DNA of 64,000 nt from Spodoptera frugiperda (GCF_023101765.2 NC_064224.1:4098103-4162102); one strand, 5' to 3'. Numbered from the stretch's first letter, positions 45,302 to 54,893 are shown. Notes: generated by a model from the sequence alone, not told the origin. Numbers and translations: made by a program.

Positions 45302-48300
45302 TCACGATCTTAATTCCAAACGTAATTGTGAGGCAGTAGCTGGTTTGAATGAAATGGTGAATTGTGTCGTGACGCTGTTCACGTCGCCGAAAACGATATA
45401 CTTGCGGAGGACATGCACCAACATCGTCTTTATCGCCAGCATTGCGTAAACACGACCTAGAAATCACATTTAGTTGTTGAAACAAATATTTAACACAACT
45501 TTACGATGGTAAATCTTTGTTATATACAACTTAAATAGGCCAGCACTACCGGGAATTCTCTCACACAGAATAAATTTCGATCTCGTTAAACGTAAAACAA
45601 ACTTCTCATAAGCCCTCTCCAATTACAGACACAAGATTTTGTTAGAGGATTAAAATAAAGCAGTTGTCCGTTTATAACTTTCTATTCTATGACTCTTTTT
45701 TTTCAGGGAGGAAAATCATCCAATGACTTCTCTCGCCTTGGGCAAGGCGACAGGGAGTGTGAGACTCTTACTGACTAAAAACCACCCCGTTGCTACTCCT
45801 ACTTTCCGAGTCGGAGCCCCGGTAAACCCGCTAGGTAGTCCGTATCTGTGGTGGTTTGATGGCTCTTTAAGGTGCGACGCGGCGCACGCACGGGTCTGGA
45901 TCTGGTCGGGCGGCGAGCTACTCTTGCTCACCGTCCGCAGGCCCGCACTTACGGTGGCCGGAGATCGTCGCGCGATCCCCGACGCCCATTCTATGACTCT
46001 AGTTTCAAAATAAATCTGATTGCAGTAAGATAAAAAGTTTCGTAGCTCGGATGATACCTTACCTATACAATTACGTTTTCCGAGACTAAAAGTACAAAAC
46101 ACATTCGGGTTGCTTGGCAAAGCAGACGGATCTAGCCATCGCTCGGGTTTGAACTGGTCTGCATCGGCACCCCACATCGCGTGTCGACTCATTCCATAAA
46201 TTGATAAAATACAAGTACCTCCAGTACGCAGCGTATAGTTTTCTGGAATATAAAATAAGTTATAATAAATTAATTTTACCAACAACATTGTATTGCTAAG
46301 TATTTCTAATGTAATCTGTGACAACGTTGTCAGTAGGATATTTATTAAATCTATTATTTTACTATTTCATTCATGTGACGTGTTTAATATACTTCTGTTA
46401 GTTGTCCTTAATAAAAAGAAATACATACTCAATTTTACATCTGAATCTATCCTTCTTGCTACGCATGGGCTAGGCGGGTACAACCTCAAAGTTTCCTTCA
46501 AAACTGCATCTAAATACACCAACTTTGGTAGATTGTCTTTAGTCAAATCTGTATCTTCATTTCCAAGGACTGATTGGATTCTGTAAATTGAAAAAGCATT
46601 TTGTAACACAGTCTTAAGCATATTAAGTTCATATTTGAATACGAACAAAATAATTTAATATTCTTGTGATTACTAAAATACTCTAGGCCTTACATCACAC
46701 GCCAGCATCTTACTCTTCATTTATTCATCATTAATTCAGTCAAAGTCAAAATTATTTATTTCAATTAGACCAGGATGTCAATTTTGAAGGTCAAAGCTAA
46801 TGTGTCGGTCAGTACTCTAGTGAAGCTATTTGCTCATTCCAAGGTGTAGATTTCTATGCAGAAGAACGAGCAAGAAATTTCATAGGTTACTCGTTTTTAA
46901 ACAGATTCATAATACTAACTATTATCCTTACTCTTTATAAACACGGTTTTGAACTTCTGGATATGTTCCTAACATTATCAGGACAAATGTAATTGTTGTG
47001 GCTGTGGTATCATAAGCAGCTGCCACTACAGTGTCCACATGTTCCCTGATCTCATCGTCCGTGAAGGCATCCTGTGTGTCAGCTAGTTCTAAGAGTTGAT
47101 TGAGGAGTGGTTGGAATTTAACATCTGCAACAAAGCGCATAATTTTTGCTGAACGGGTACCATTTCCACATTATTTTTTACATTTAATAAGAGTCCAGTT
47201 GCGTCTTGAAACTAATAGAGCTTTTGAATGAACCGTTATTTTTAATTATTTAGTATGTTTCACGATACTTCTTATACGAAAAAATATGGATTATTAAATA
47301 AATATATTTATATACAGCTCTGAATTTCATGTTGATTTTTTGGAACCCTAAAAAAACTGTAGCAAGTACTTACCTTTTGCAGAAGTTCCGTTTTGTGTTT
47401 TATTGTTCGTTTTCAATTCCTCTTTTCGCCTGTAGATGATCTGGGATTTTATATAGATACAATTCTTTAAAATTCTGTCTGTTCGAGATAGGTTCAAAAG
47501 AGATGACTTTTTATCATTGTAATTTTTTTCTGATACTATATTTATTGGAACTTTTGTAAGGCATACTAAATTAATAATAATGTTATCGGCTTACGTAGCT
47601 GTTTGATGAAGAACTTGACTAGTCTGTAGCAGCGCGACAATTGCCGCGTCGTATGTCGTGAAAATCGTGAAATACTGCTCATGAATATCAATCAGTCTAT
47701 GGCTTGAAACTAGTCGAGTTCTTCTTCAAACAGTTACATGAGCAAGCCGATGACATAGTAATTAATTTTCGTTATTATTATTTTTTTATACCTTATTCAT
47801 AACCTCCCTTGTAATCTTGAGCAGTTGATCCTGTTTGGTTTTCAAACTACTCCATGCGTATGTGTAAGATAAATGTAAATAAATTCTTGTAAATCTTTCT
47901 GCGAGTGTCGCGAAGAGATCCTCCGTAGCATTGGCATATTCCACATCAATTGTTTTATCTTCAGTGGCTAATCCTAATGAAGTTTCTGGAAGAAGTAACA
48001 ATAAATTGTACCTAAAAAGGTAGCAGGGAACTCCAACCAGGATTGCGGGTGGAACATTTAGGTGATGTAGAAAGGAAATGTAGATGTCTTTTTAAGTGGC
48101 TAATTCATCCAATGGCTTCTCTCGCCAGGGCGAGGCGAGAGGGAGTGTCAGACTCTTACTGACTAAAAACCACCCCGGCCTTACTCCTCTCCTCTCCTGC
48201 CTGTCGAGCCCGATCCCCGGTAAACCCGTTAGGTAGTCTGCAGCTCCGGAGAAAGTAGGTATTAGCATCACTATAATCACGTACAATAATTTTAAAGATA

Positions 48301-50137
48301 TCGGGCTTCGGCTTGCAGTGTAATATTTTTCTTTTTTGTGTATAGTAAGTGTCGCTTACTGATTAAAAACCATCCCGTTCCTACTCCTGCATCAAACCGG
48401 TGCCCCAGTAACCAGCTAGGTCATCTGCAACTCTTTGTCGGACATCAGCCCTACTAGGCCATATCAACAAAATCGGTCCGAGTTTGTAAAAGCACTATCG
48501 CTATCTGGTTAGCCCTGAAGTTTTAAGAATCGATAATGTGTAAATACTTACGACAAACAGTTTTTAACAACTGCTTAATCAGATATTGATGGATATCGAA
48601 TGGTTCCTTTCCTACTTCTGATTGCAATGACACGACCAAATTTCGAGCCTGAGTATTAAATTCGGGAAGAAAACTTGTCATCACTTGTTGATTAAACGAT
48701 GGATTCAATAAACGGCGATGCGTTTTCCATGTTGTTGCTGAAATGCAAAAGAAGATCTGATAAATAAGACATACACAAAACAACCACAAGAAACAATTTG
48801 AGATAAAGCAAGAAATAGATACGTTTTTTTTTTTTTGTCAAATAAGATAACAGTACTTAATGAAAGGAATCAACGTTTAGGAGTGGGAACAAATATGTCA
48901 TTTCGACGTATAAAATGTACTTAGAACTGACGTAAGAAAATAAAAAATACGTGTCTAATATTTTAAAATAATCTACAAGGACGACGGACATTAAAAACGA
49001 CAACAAATATAATTAATCATCTACTCTAATCTCTAGATGCAAAATGCAAATAACTTTTATTGACTATGTCACAATAAAATATTACCTATACAAAGTTATA
49101 AAGAAACAGTATTAGTAAAGGATGGAAGTGCTGAGTTAATACATATCCAAGAAGTTGGTAACTTACAGCTAGCTGTAATCAGCCCATTTTTGAACATTTC
49201 CGTGGCAAATTCGTAGAAGTATGGTTTTTCCATACATTTGGTAGCTACGATCATACTGTCATCCGGATCAGTTATCACTGGAAATAATGAAGAAAATTAC
49301 ACTCAACATATATACAACATGCGCGCGAAATATCGAAATGTCTATGGCCGAGAATAAATAAAATGAAACATAAATACTCACTGTACATAATATGAGGGCC
49401 CATCCAGATTTCAACGACACCGCCGTTTTCTAAACTAAAGTGGCTCAGGTTTTTAAGAATTTCCCAAAAATCTGAAATTATACATATTTTTATGAAGTAC
49501 TGTAGTACTTCAAAGTGTAGAATCTTATATGTGTATAAGATTCTACACTTTGCCAGATTCAGTACCAAACGGATGTTAGTCGCCAAGCCACCCAGGAATT
49601 GTAGAAGAGTGTAATTTTGATTCAAAAGGGGTAAATATAGCGGACGATAAAAACTATTGCTTTTGTATGATTATAAGCCGGTAAACGAGCCGACGAATCA
49701 CCTGATGGTAAGCATCGCCGCTGCCCATTAACAGTCAAAACACCAGAGGTATACAAATGCTCTGCCGGCCTTTTGGAGGTTAGGAATTTAAGGGTTGTTG
49801 GAGAATCAGCGATTAGGATGATTGGGAAGGGGGTATTAGGCCTCCAGTAAAACAGTCCTCACAACGTCGGCGTTGTTTCACGTCCGTTTTCTGTGAGGCC
49901 GTAGTATCACTCCGGTCGAGCCAACCCATTTGTGCCGAAGCATGGCTCTTCCACACTTAAACTGGGGTTTTAACTCTGAATACATTACTTACGCTTAGAA
50001 TCTCCATAACATTGATGAGCATGTCCTATTAAAGGTAGAGCTCCAGGATAAACAGGAGGCGATGGGCCACGCGGCTTCATCTTGTTCCATAACACCAGTA
50101 AAGCACAGAGTAACACTACAAGCACTACAAAAATCAT
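45302..50137 (-). CDS. Cytochrome P450, CYP4 clan (CYP340-like), copy 2; complete, 10 exons
   Basis: Ten exons with GT-AG borders: 50137-49993, 49471-49382, 49277-49167, 48737-48552, 47985-47792, 47440-47374, 47124-46932, 46580-46429, 46242-46063, 45456-45302. They join into 1473 nt, 490 residues. Every exon has the length of its counterpart in copy 1 except exon 8, which is 6 nt longer (two extra residues after GNED). Landmarks: anchor MIFVVLVVLLCALLVLW, PPVYPGALPLIGH hinge, WKTHR (119-123), AAAYDTT (299-305), ETLR (358-361), PERW (412-415), heme loop FSLGKRNCIG with Cys 438. An in-frame open stretch runs upstream to about 50281 but has no ATG and is repeat sequence, so ATG 50137 is the start. 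A candidate AATAAA lies only 7 nt past the stop (45290-45295), so a later signal may be used. The gene is close to copy 1 and clearly a tandem duplicate. Confidence 0.91.
45697..45987 (-). mobile_element. Short R1-like LINE insertion in intron 9 of P450 copy 2
   Basis: Same 3' UTR as the copy at 51153-51899, plus the last few codons of its ORF2. It is flanked by ATTCTATGACTCT at 45684-45696 and 45988-46000, a 13-bp target-site duplication. The matching place in P450 copy 1 (about 35099-35124) is uninterrupted, so the element arrived after the two genes separated. It lies between exons 9 and 10 and does not touch a splice site. Confidence 0.8.
47578..47768. mobile_element. Palindromic MITE E in intron 5 of P450 copy 2
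   Basis: Left arm TTATCGGCTTACGTAGCTG, TTTGATGAAGAACTTGACTA; right arm (inverted) TTGAAACTAGTCGAGTTC, TTCAAACAGTTACATGAGC, AAGCCGATGACAT. TTAAT sits at both edges. The right arm ends about 24 bp from the exon 5 donor (47791). Confidence 0.7.
48095..48255 (-). repeat. R1-like LINE 3' tail copy in intron 4 of P450 copy 2
   Basis: Plus-strand text CATCCAATGGCTTCTCTCGC through GTCTGCAGCTCCGG, with a CTCCT expansion in the middle. Absent from copy 1 at the matching intron. Confidence 0.7.
48345..48450 (-). repeat. R1-like LINE 3' tail copy in intron 4 of P450 copy 2, truncated
   Basis: GTGTCGCTTACTGATTAAAA, CATCCCGTTCCTACTCCTGC, GGTCATCTGCAACTC. A second, more decayed copy within 100 bp of the one at 48095-48255. 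Confidence 0.6.
48820..49012 (-). repeat. Repeat F in intron 3 of P450 copy 2
   Basis: GTTTAGGAGTGGGAACAAAT, ATAAAATGTACTTAGAACTG, TAATCTACAAGGACGACGG. Confidence 0.58.
49512..49551. repeat. Perfect hairpin, 18-bp stem, in intron 1 of P450 copy 2
   Basis: AAAGTGTAGAATCTTATA, loop TGTG, then its exact inverse. A second small hairpin, GAAGTACT-GT-AGTACTTC, is immediately adjacent (49494-49511). Both lie 23-80 bp upstream of exon 2's acceptor. Confidence 0.9.
49668..49962 (-). repeat. Repeat A in intron 1 of P450 copy 2
   Basis: ATAAGCCGGTAAACGAGCCG through GCTCTTCCACACTTAAACT. Same orientation and same flanks as the copy at 40775-41060. Confidence 0.8.
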
Positions 50138-50199
50138 GACTACGAAACAATAAGTATCAATGTCTGTAGTCCTTTGTTTCTTAAAGTCCTTCACAACGG

Positions 50200-50285
50200 T
50201 ATTGATAATGGCAACTTTTATTAAGTCTTTGACTGCCAATAGAAAACTGTTGAAGGCAAATCCTCCGCTAACGTCGGTCACCGGT
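50200..50285 (-). repeat. Short repeat just upstream of P450 copy 2
   Basis: GGCAAATCCTCCGCTAACG, ATAGAAAACTGTTGAAGGC. The same segment is at 30545-30645 (minus) and, shorter, at 10035-10075 (plus). It is in frame with P450 exon 1 but lacks an ATG, so it is not coding. Confidence 0.62.
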
Positions 50286-50864
50286 GACCACCACGGCGTT
50301 CAAAGTGTGGCCCTTATGTAACCAACCAGACTGTTTTTTTTTTTAATTTGTATATTTATATTGGACGTGTAAATATGGGAGGGCTTAGGTCTGGTTTAAC
50401 GTGTAGTTGTTTGGAAGTTAACCTCTCCTTTGCTTATATAGGGTGATTGGTAAGTGGTGACTCAAGGATATTTTAACACGTGATTGTAGGTACTTATAAT
50501 TACAAACCACTTTCCCAAAAAACTTTTTTGTATACTGATTATTTTTATTACAATAACAACACTAACTGCACGCCATTGTCGTTTAGCGGGCGCGGGCGCC
50601 TCACAGCTAAACTCTGACCTCGGAAAGGGCGTCGTATGCACATTGTTTTGTTTATTTTTTTTGATGCCGGCACGCACAATGCTGTACCGTTATACTGGCA
50701 ATGAGATATAAAGTTCCAAAATACCCACCTAGTTAATAGTTTTTCGTTAATGCGGGCGCGGACGCCTCGCGGCTAACAGCTGATCATGTAAAAGAACGCG
50801 CGTGCGCAAAATTTTGGTGTTCTGTTAACAATTAAAATACACATATTTATAAAAAGATTTAAGT
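50286..50864. other. Upstream region of P450 copy 2 with GC-rich direct repeats
   Basis: Two related GC-rich blocks, GCGGGCGCGGGCGCCTC near 50587 and GCGGGCGCGGACGCCTC near 50752, each followed by a GCTAA-type end, lie about 165 bp apart in direct orientation. No coding frame. They could be promoter elements of copy 2 or part of an unrecognised repeat. Confidence 0.45.
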
Positions 50865-50925
50865 GTGGGAGAGCCATGCTTCGGCATGAATGGGCCGGCT
50901 CGACCGGAGTGATACCACGTAATAC
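50865..50925 (+). repeat. Repeat A 5' fragment
   Basis: GTGTGGGAGAGCCATGCTTC, GGCCGGCTCGACCGGAGTG, then cut off at TACCACG. It is followed by scrambled pieces of the tRNA-SINE tail (GTCCCATGTAATAGGGGG, 50990-51010). Confidence 0.65.
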
Positions 50926-51034
50926 CAATATACAATGTACCCAATGTACCATGTACCATGGTATCCATTTTTCACCGTTAGTGTTATAAGTCCCATGTAA
51001 TAGGGGGTGAGCCTATTGCCATTTACGGCGACCC

Positions 51035-51152
51035 ATCTTCATAGCACAACTACATAGCTTAGTATCATTGGAAACGGTCACATAGTTTCCCAGCTTAGCT
51101 ATTACATCCTCGCAGCATAGCTGCATAGCACATCCCTGGTGGAAAGCACCCT
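51035..51152. repeat. TIR element C, 3' part, target of the R1-like LINE
   Basis: ACAACTACATAGCTTAGTAT through CATAGCACATCCCTGGTGG and AAAGCACCCT. The LINE at 51153-51899 inserted at this end and duplicated its last 15 bp. Confidence 0.68.
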
Positions 51153-51899
51153 TTTTTTTTTTTTTTGAGGGGGAAAATCATCCAATGACTTTTCTCGCCT
51201 TGGGCGAGGCGAGAGGGAGTGTCAGACTCTTACTGACTAAAAACCACCCCGTTCCTTCTCCTGCTTTTCGAGCCGGAGCCCCGGTAAACCCGCTAGGTAG
51301 TCCGCAGCTCCGGATCAGGCATCAGCCCTGTTGGGCCCCATCTGTGGTGGTCTGATGGCTCTTTGAGGCGCCTGCGGAACGCGACGCGCCGCACGCACGG
51401 GTCTGGTTCTGTTCGGGCGGTGAGCTACCCTTACTCGCCATCCGCAGGACCGCACTTACGGTGGCCGGAGATCGTCTCGGTATCCCCTACGCCCGGAGTG
51501 TCTTTCGCGACGGCTGGGGCGTGAGGAGGTTTGTTCTCTCACGCGCCCCGCCTCCTCCTTAGCTAGCATGACTGCTTCGCAGAAGGAGGAGACGGCATCC
51601 CAGTCCCTCTCGCTCCGCACCATGGCCTGAACCAGTGCCGGGCGCGAGAGGTCGCCGTCGCCGACCACATCCCTGAGGACTTGGCGGTGCTCAGCCCACG
51701 CAGGGCACACCGCCACCGTATGTTCTACCGTGTCCTCCGGGCGGTCCTCACAGTGATGACACCCGGGCGTATCCTCCCGCCCAATAAGGAACAGGAACCT
51801 CCCGAAACTCCCATGTCCGATAAGCACCTGCGTTAGGCGGTAGGTGAGGACGCCGTGGCGCCTCTCAAGCCACTCCTCAAAGAGGGGACTTACCGCTGC
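51153..51899 (-). mobile_element. R1-like LINE, 5'-truncated, with C-terminal ORF2 and 15-bp target duplication
   Basis: The minus-strand frame from about 51899 to 51456 encodes an ORF2 C-terminus with the finger CHHCEDRPEDTVEHTVAVC (C-x2-C-x9-H-x4-C) and ends at DDLRPP-stop. The 3' UTR continues to lower coordinates and ends in a poly-A tail (T run 51153-51166 on the plus strand). GGTGGAAAGCACCCT stands at both edges, 51138-51152 and 51900-51914, as the target-site duplication. The target was a copy of a TIR element. This copy shows that the short tail repeat seen all over the window is the 3' end of a LINE. The clade call (R1-like) rests on the finger and the ORF end only. Confidence 0.8.
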
Positions 51900-52091
51900 G
51901 GTGGAAAGCACCCTAAGGGACGTACCAATGGAAGGTCTGGTGATGACACCTGGAAGAATTCCTTTGTACTCCGCAACATGCCAGCTGCTTGGAAAATGTG
52001 TAGATGTTCGGTAAATCTTCTAGGTATCTGAAAGAGGAGACAACAGACTTGAAAGCTGCGCCGCCGCCCATGGACACCCGAAAGACCAAAC

Positions 52092-52205
52092 TTGACCTTT
52101 GACCTTTCACCTTTGTCATTTGACCTTTCACATTTGTCATTTGACCTTTCACTTTTGACCTTTGACCTTTGGCCTTTCACCTTTGACCTTTCACCTTTGA
52201 TCTTT
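52092..52205. repeat. 7-bp-register minisatellite of TGACCTT units
   Basis: Seven perfect TGACCT motifs at 52093, 52100, 52121, 52142, 52156, 52163 and 52184, all separated by multiples of 7 bp. The register is filled by variants TCACCTT and TGTCATT, giving a 21-bp higher-order unit. On the minus strand the motif is AGGTCA; the pairs at 52093/52100 and 52156/52163 are exact direct repeats with one-base spacing (DR1). Confidence 0.85.
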
Positions 52206-52455
52206 GTGAAACTGACGTGAAACAACGCTTGCGTTGTGTTTCGTTGTGTAAGTAAGGTTACCGGAGGCCCAATTTCCCTCCTTCCCAATCTTCTCAATCC
52301 CCGACTCCCGAATAACAACCCTTAAATTCCTCCCTAACTCTCAAAAAGCCGGCAACGCACATGTAACGCCTCTGGTATTTCAAGTGTCCATGGGCGGCGG
52401 CGATTGCTTACCATCAGGTAATACGTCTGCTCGATTACCGGCGTGTTTCATAAAA
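52195..52455 (+). repeat. Repeat A interrupted by a minisatellite
   Basis: Runs from CTGACGTGAAACAACGCTTG to the TTACCGGCGTGTTTCATAAA end. Its 5' part is replaced by the 7-bp-register array at 52092-52205, and a short inverted piece of the same family (CCGCCGCCCATGGACACCC) sits on the array's other side at 52058-52082. Confidence 0.7.
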
Positions 52456-52504
52456 AAAAGCAGAACCTCGCTCCTACCTATCCACTGTGGACTGCCTTGC
52501 GAGT

Positions 52505-52746
52505 TTAGGGAACAGAGAGTAAGTTCCGTAAGAAAAGGAGGATCCTCCGACCAGGCGAGGTGATCGTGCCTGGCGGGCTTTCTGCCCAACTGTTGTTCGT
52601 TGGGATTTTCTATCCGTGTTATTTCGCATGTAAACTTCATATGTGCGATGCAGGTTATTTGTGACGTCATCCGTTGATTTGCTCGTCGATAGTCTATGTG
52701 CGACTTCTATCATTTGTCACTTGTTACTTGTCAATGTGTCGCCACA
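52505..52746 (+). repeat. Interspersed repeat P
   Basis: GGGAACAGAGAGTAAG, GGCGAGGTGATCGTGCCTGG, GTGACGTCATCCGTTGATTT, AATGTGTCGCCACAC. Same orientation as the intronic copy. Confidence 0.72.
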
Positions 52747-52875
52747 CGAGTTTACCGGGGCTCCGGTTCGAAAAGCGAATAAGAACGGGGTGGTTTTCAG
52801 TCAGTTCACAAGAGTCTGATACTTCTTCTCACCTCGCCCAAGGCTAGAGAAGTCATTGGATAATTTGAGGGGTGC
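52745..52875 (+). repeat. R1-like LINE 3' tail copy
   Basis: GTTTACCGGGGCTCCGGTTC, GGTTTTCAGTCAGT, GAAGTCATTGGATAATTTG. It follows directly on a separate GC-rich repeat (52505-52746). Confidence 0.65.
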
Positions 52876-53587
52876 CCACGATAATTCTGGGATCTTATCA
52901 TCAGATGATTATCAGGTGGCAAAAGTACCAACTTAAATACCCTACTGAACAAAAAAATAATCATACAAATCGGACCAGAAATGTTTAAGTAATCAATTTA
53001 CAAATCTACGAACTATTGTAAAAATGACATCGGACTAGACAGAGGACTTGAAGTCCTTATAATGCTAATATAAAAAAATACTAAACCATTCTGAAACAAA
53101 ATTCAGATAATCCGCGTCATACCAATTACATACCGATTACGTACTCCGATACAGATATAAAAAAAAATACCGGTCGTATTGAGAACCACCTCCTTTTTGG
53201 GAAATCGATTAAAAATAACTTTATTTATCTTGTCTAAAAATAAGTAATTTTATTTCTGCATGTGTTAAATGTGTTAAAAGGTAATTAATAATTGTTCTGA
53301 CAGGCGCTTGGTATTGTTGTTTTGTGATTGTCTTAAAAATAAGTATACAAATAACACCGGCCAAGTGCGAGTCGGACTCGCCCATGAAGGGTTCCGTAAC
53401 AGCAAGTAGATGACATAATATAAAAGTTATAAAATAACTTGGTTTTACATAGTGTTTGTATGAACGACAAAGTTATATTTGCGGTTTTTGAAAATGTTTT
53501 ATTTCTTAAAAACTAATTATGATATCTCGTTCAAACCAATTTTCGTTATTAGTTTCTATTGAAATCTACAGCATATATTTTTTAGCC

Positions 53588-53655
53588 GTAATGTTCACCT
53601 CTGCCTACCCCTTCGGGGATAAAAGGCGTGACGTTGTGTGTGTGTGTGTTTTCTC
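53588..53655 (+). repeat. SINE family D tail with GT repeat
   Basis: CACCTCTGCCTACCCCTTCG, GGGATAAAAGGCGTGACG, then a (GT)n run to 53651. It interrupts the larger repeat at 53355-54127. Confidence 0.6.
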
Positions 53656-53840
53656 ACTCTCTTATTTTAAAAGTTAGAGGGTACTCTCCAACTTTTAAAA
53701 TAGGACACTCATTTTTCCACTTTGGAAGCGTCTAACTTTCAAATGGCTGATTTTGACGAAAAATTGTTTTAGGAACCTTAATGCCTTTTTTAAAGACCTA
53801 TCTATAGACACCCATCACGGATATGTTGTCTGAAAAAATG

Positions 53841-53902
53841 TTTTTTTGAATCAGTTTCATGTATGGAAGGGGCATTCCATACATGGAACTGATTCAAAAA
53901 AA
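53841..53902. repeat. Near-perfect hairpin, 28-bp stem with one mismatch
   Basis: TTTTTTTGAATCAGTTTCAT plus GTATGGAA, loop of 6 bases, then the inverse with one changed base. It lies inside repeat N. Confidence 0.88.
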
Positions 53903-54359
53903 ATTTTTTTCCTTTAATTTTTAAATTTATTAGTTTTTATTCAAAATTCGAATAGCGGTTACCGAAATACCTACAAACTAATATAACCTACAAAGTTTCC
54001 ACTATGTAGGCCCAACAACAGTTTCGGAAATAAATGGCTGTGACGGACGGACGGACGGACGGACGGATAGATAGACATGACGAATCTATAAGGGTTCCGT
54101 TTTTTGCCATTTGGCTATGGAACCTTAAAAATGTTTCTTTGAGAAAGTTGTTTATATTCATGAGTACAATCATGTGCTTAAAATATCCTTGTTTAAGTAC
54201 GGTACCAGTCAATTTATATAGACACTTTTTGTTATAGGCGTGATGTGTTTTAAAAACTATGTTTACACATACACAGCCAAGAAATACGGAAAAAAATTTT
54301 TCAATGTAGCTAGCTATACCTTTAAGCGAAACTAGATGATTAACTTTAAGATAATTGAT

Positions 54360-54420
54360 ACTAATAATATAAATGGGAAAGTCTGTTTGTTTGTCCTTCC
54401 TTCACGTCGCAGCGTTGCGA
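54360..54420 (+). repeat. Lep1-like Helitron 5' end
   Basis: TAATAATATAAATGGGAAAG, TGTTTGTCCTTCCTTCACG. A short piece only. Confidence 0.45.
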
Positions 54421-54454
54421 GTATGACATGTTTTTTGTGTGAAGTTAAAGGGGT

Positions 54455-54568
54455 AAAAAATTTGTAGATCACACAGAGTTGCTCCGTGCGACAATTGAAA
54501 CTGCTACACGTTGTACCTTGTACGGCAGCCTGTTGCCCAGCCACCGCGCCAAACGTGCAGTCAACATT
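54455..54568 (-). repeat. tRNA-derived SINE, family J, head part
   Basis: TTTGTAGATCACACAGAGTT, TACACGTTGTACCTTGTACG, CACCGCGCCAAACGTGCAGTC. Confidence 0.6.
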
Positions 54569-54893
54569 TATTTAAAGGTTAAAAATATTGACAAAACAAT
54601 AAATTAATAAAAGTATGAATAGTTTCAAATATTTTATTACATTGACACGACGAAATTATTTATTGTTGCCTGGAGAAATTACCTAATTCTACTCTGACTA
54701 ATTGACTATTTTATGTCATAAAAATAATTGCGGTTTGTTGTTAGTCTCGCTAAAACTCGGTTGCAGTTGCGCGCGGGCGCTGCATATCGTTAGACGCGTT
54801 GTTCGCTCGACGCCAAACCGGTTTTTGTTTACCTGCTTTCGGCCCGAGTATTATTGTTCGCACTTATTAAACTCATTACGATGTTGTTTAAAA

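Larger units (their letters stand above)
53355..54127 (+). repeat. Unclassified long repeat N with two internal hairpins and a GGAC run
   Basis: Starts ACCGGCCAAGTGCGAGTCGG, ACTCGCCCATGAAGGGTTCC and ends in a GGAC tandem run (54043-54066), AAGGGTTCCGTTTTTTGCC and GGCTATGGAACC. I recognise it as a widespread lepidopteran repeat of uncertain class. It is interrupted by a SINE tail (53588-53655) and contains hairpins at 53663-53702 and 53841-53902. Confidence 0.6.

Noticed and set aside
50138..50281. 48-codon extension of P450 copy 2 upstream of its ATG
   Set aside because: It opens at GTG, has no ATG, and its sequence is a dispersed repeat also found at 30545-30645.
51913..52318. Minus-strand frames of 142 and 79 codons with a VKGQRSK-type repeat
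   Set aside because: The repeats are the translation of the 7-bp-register minisatellite and neighbouring repeat A, not a protein family.
54702..54893. 64-codon N-terminal extension of retrotransposon ORF1
   Set aside because: It opens at TTG, not ATG, and most of it lies in host flank or 5' UTR outside the element's 5' end at 54764.
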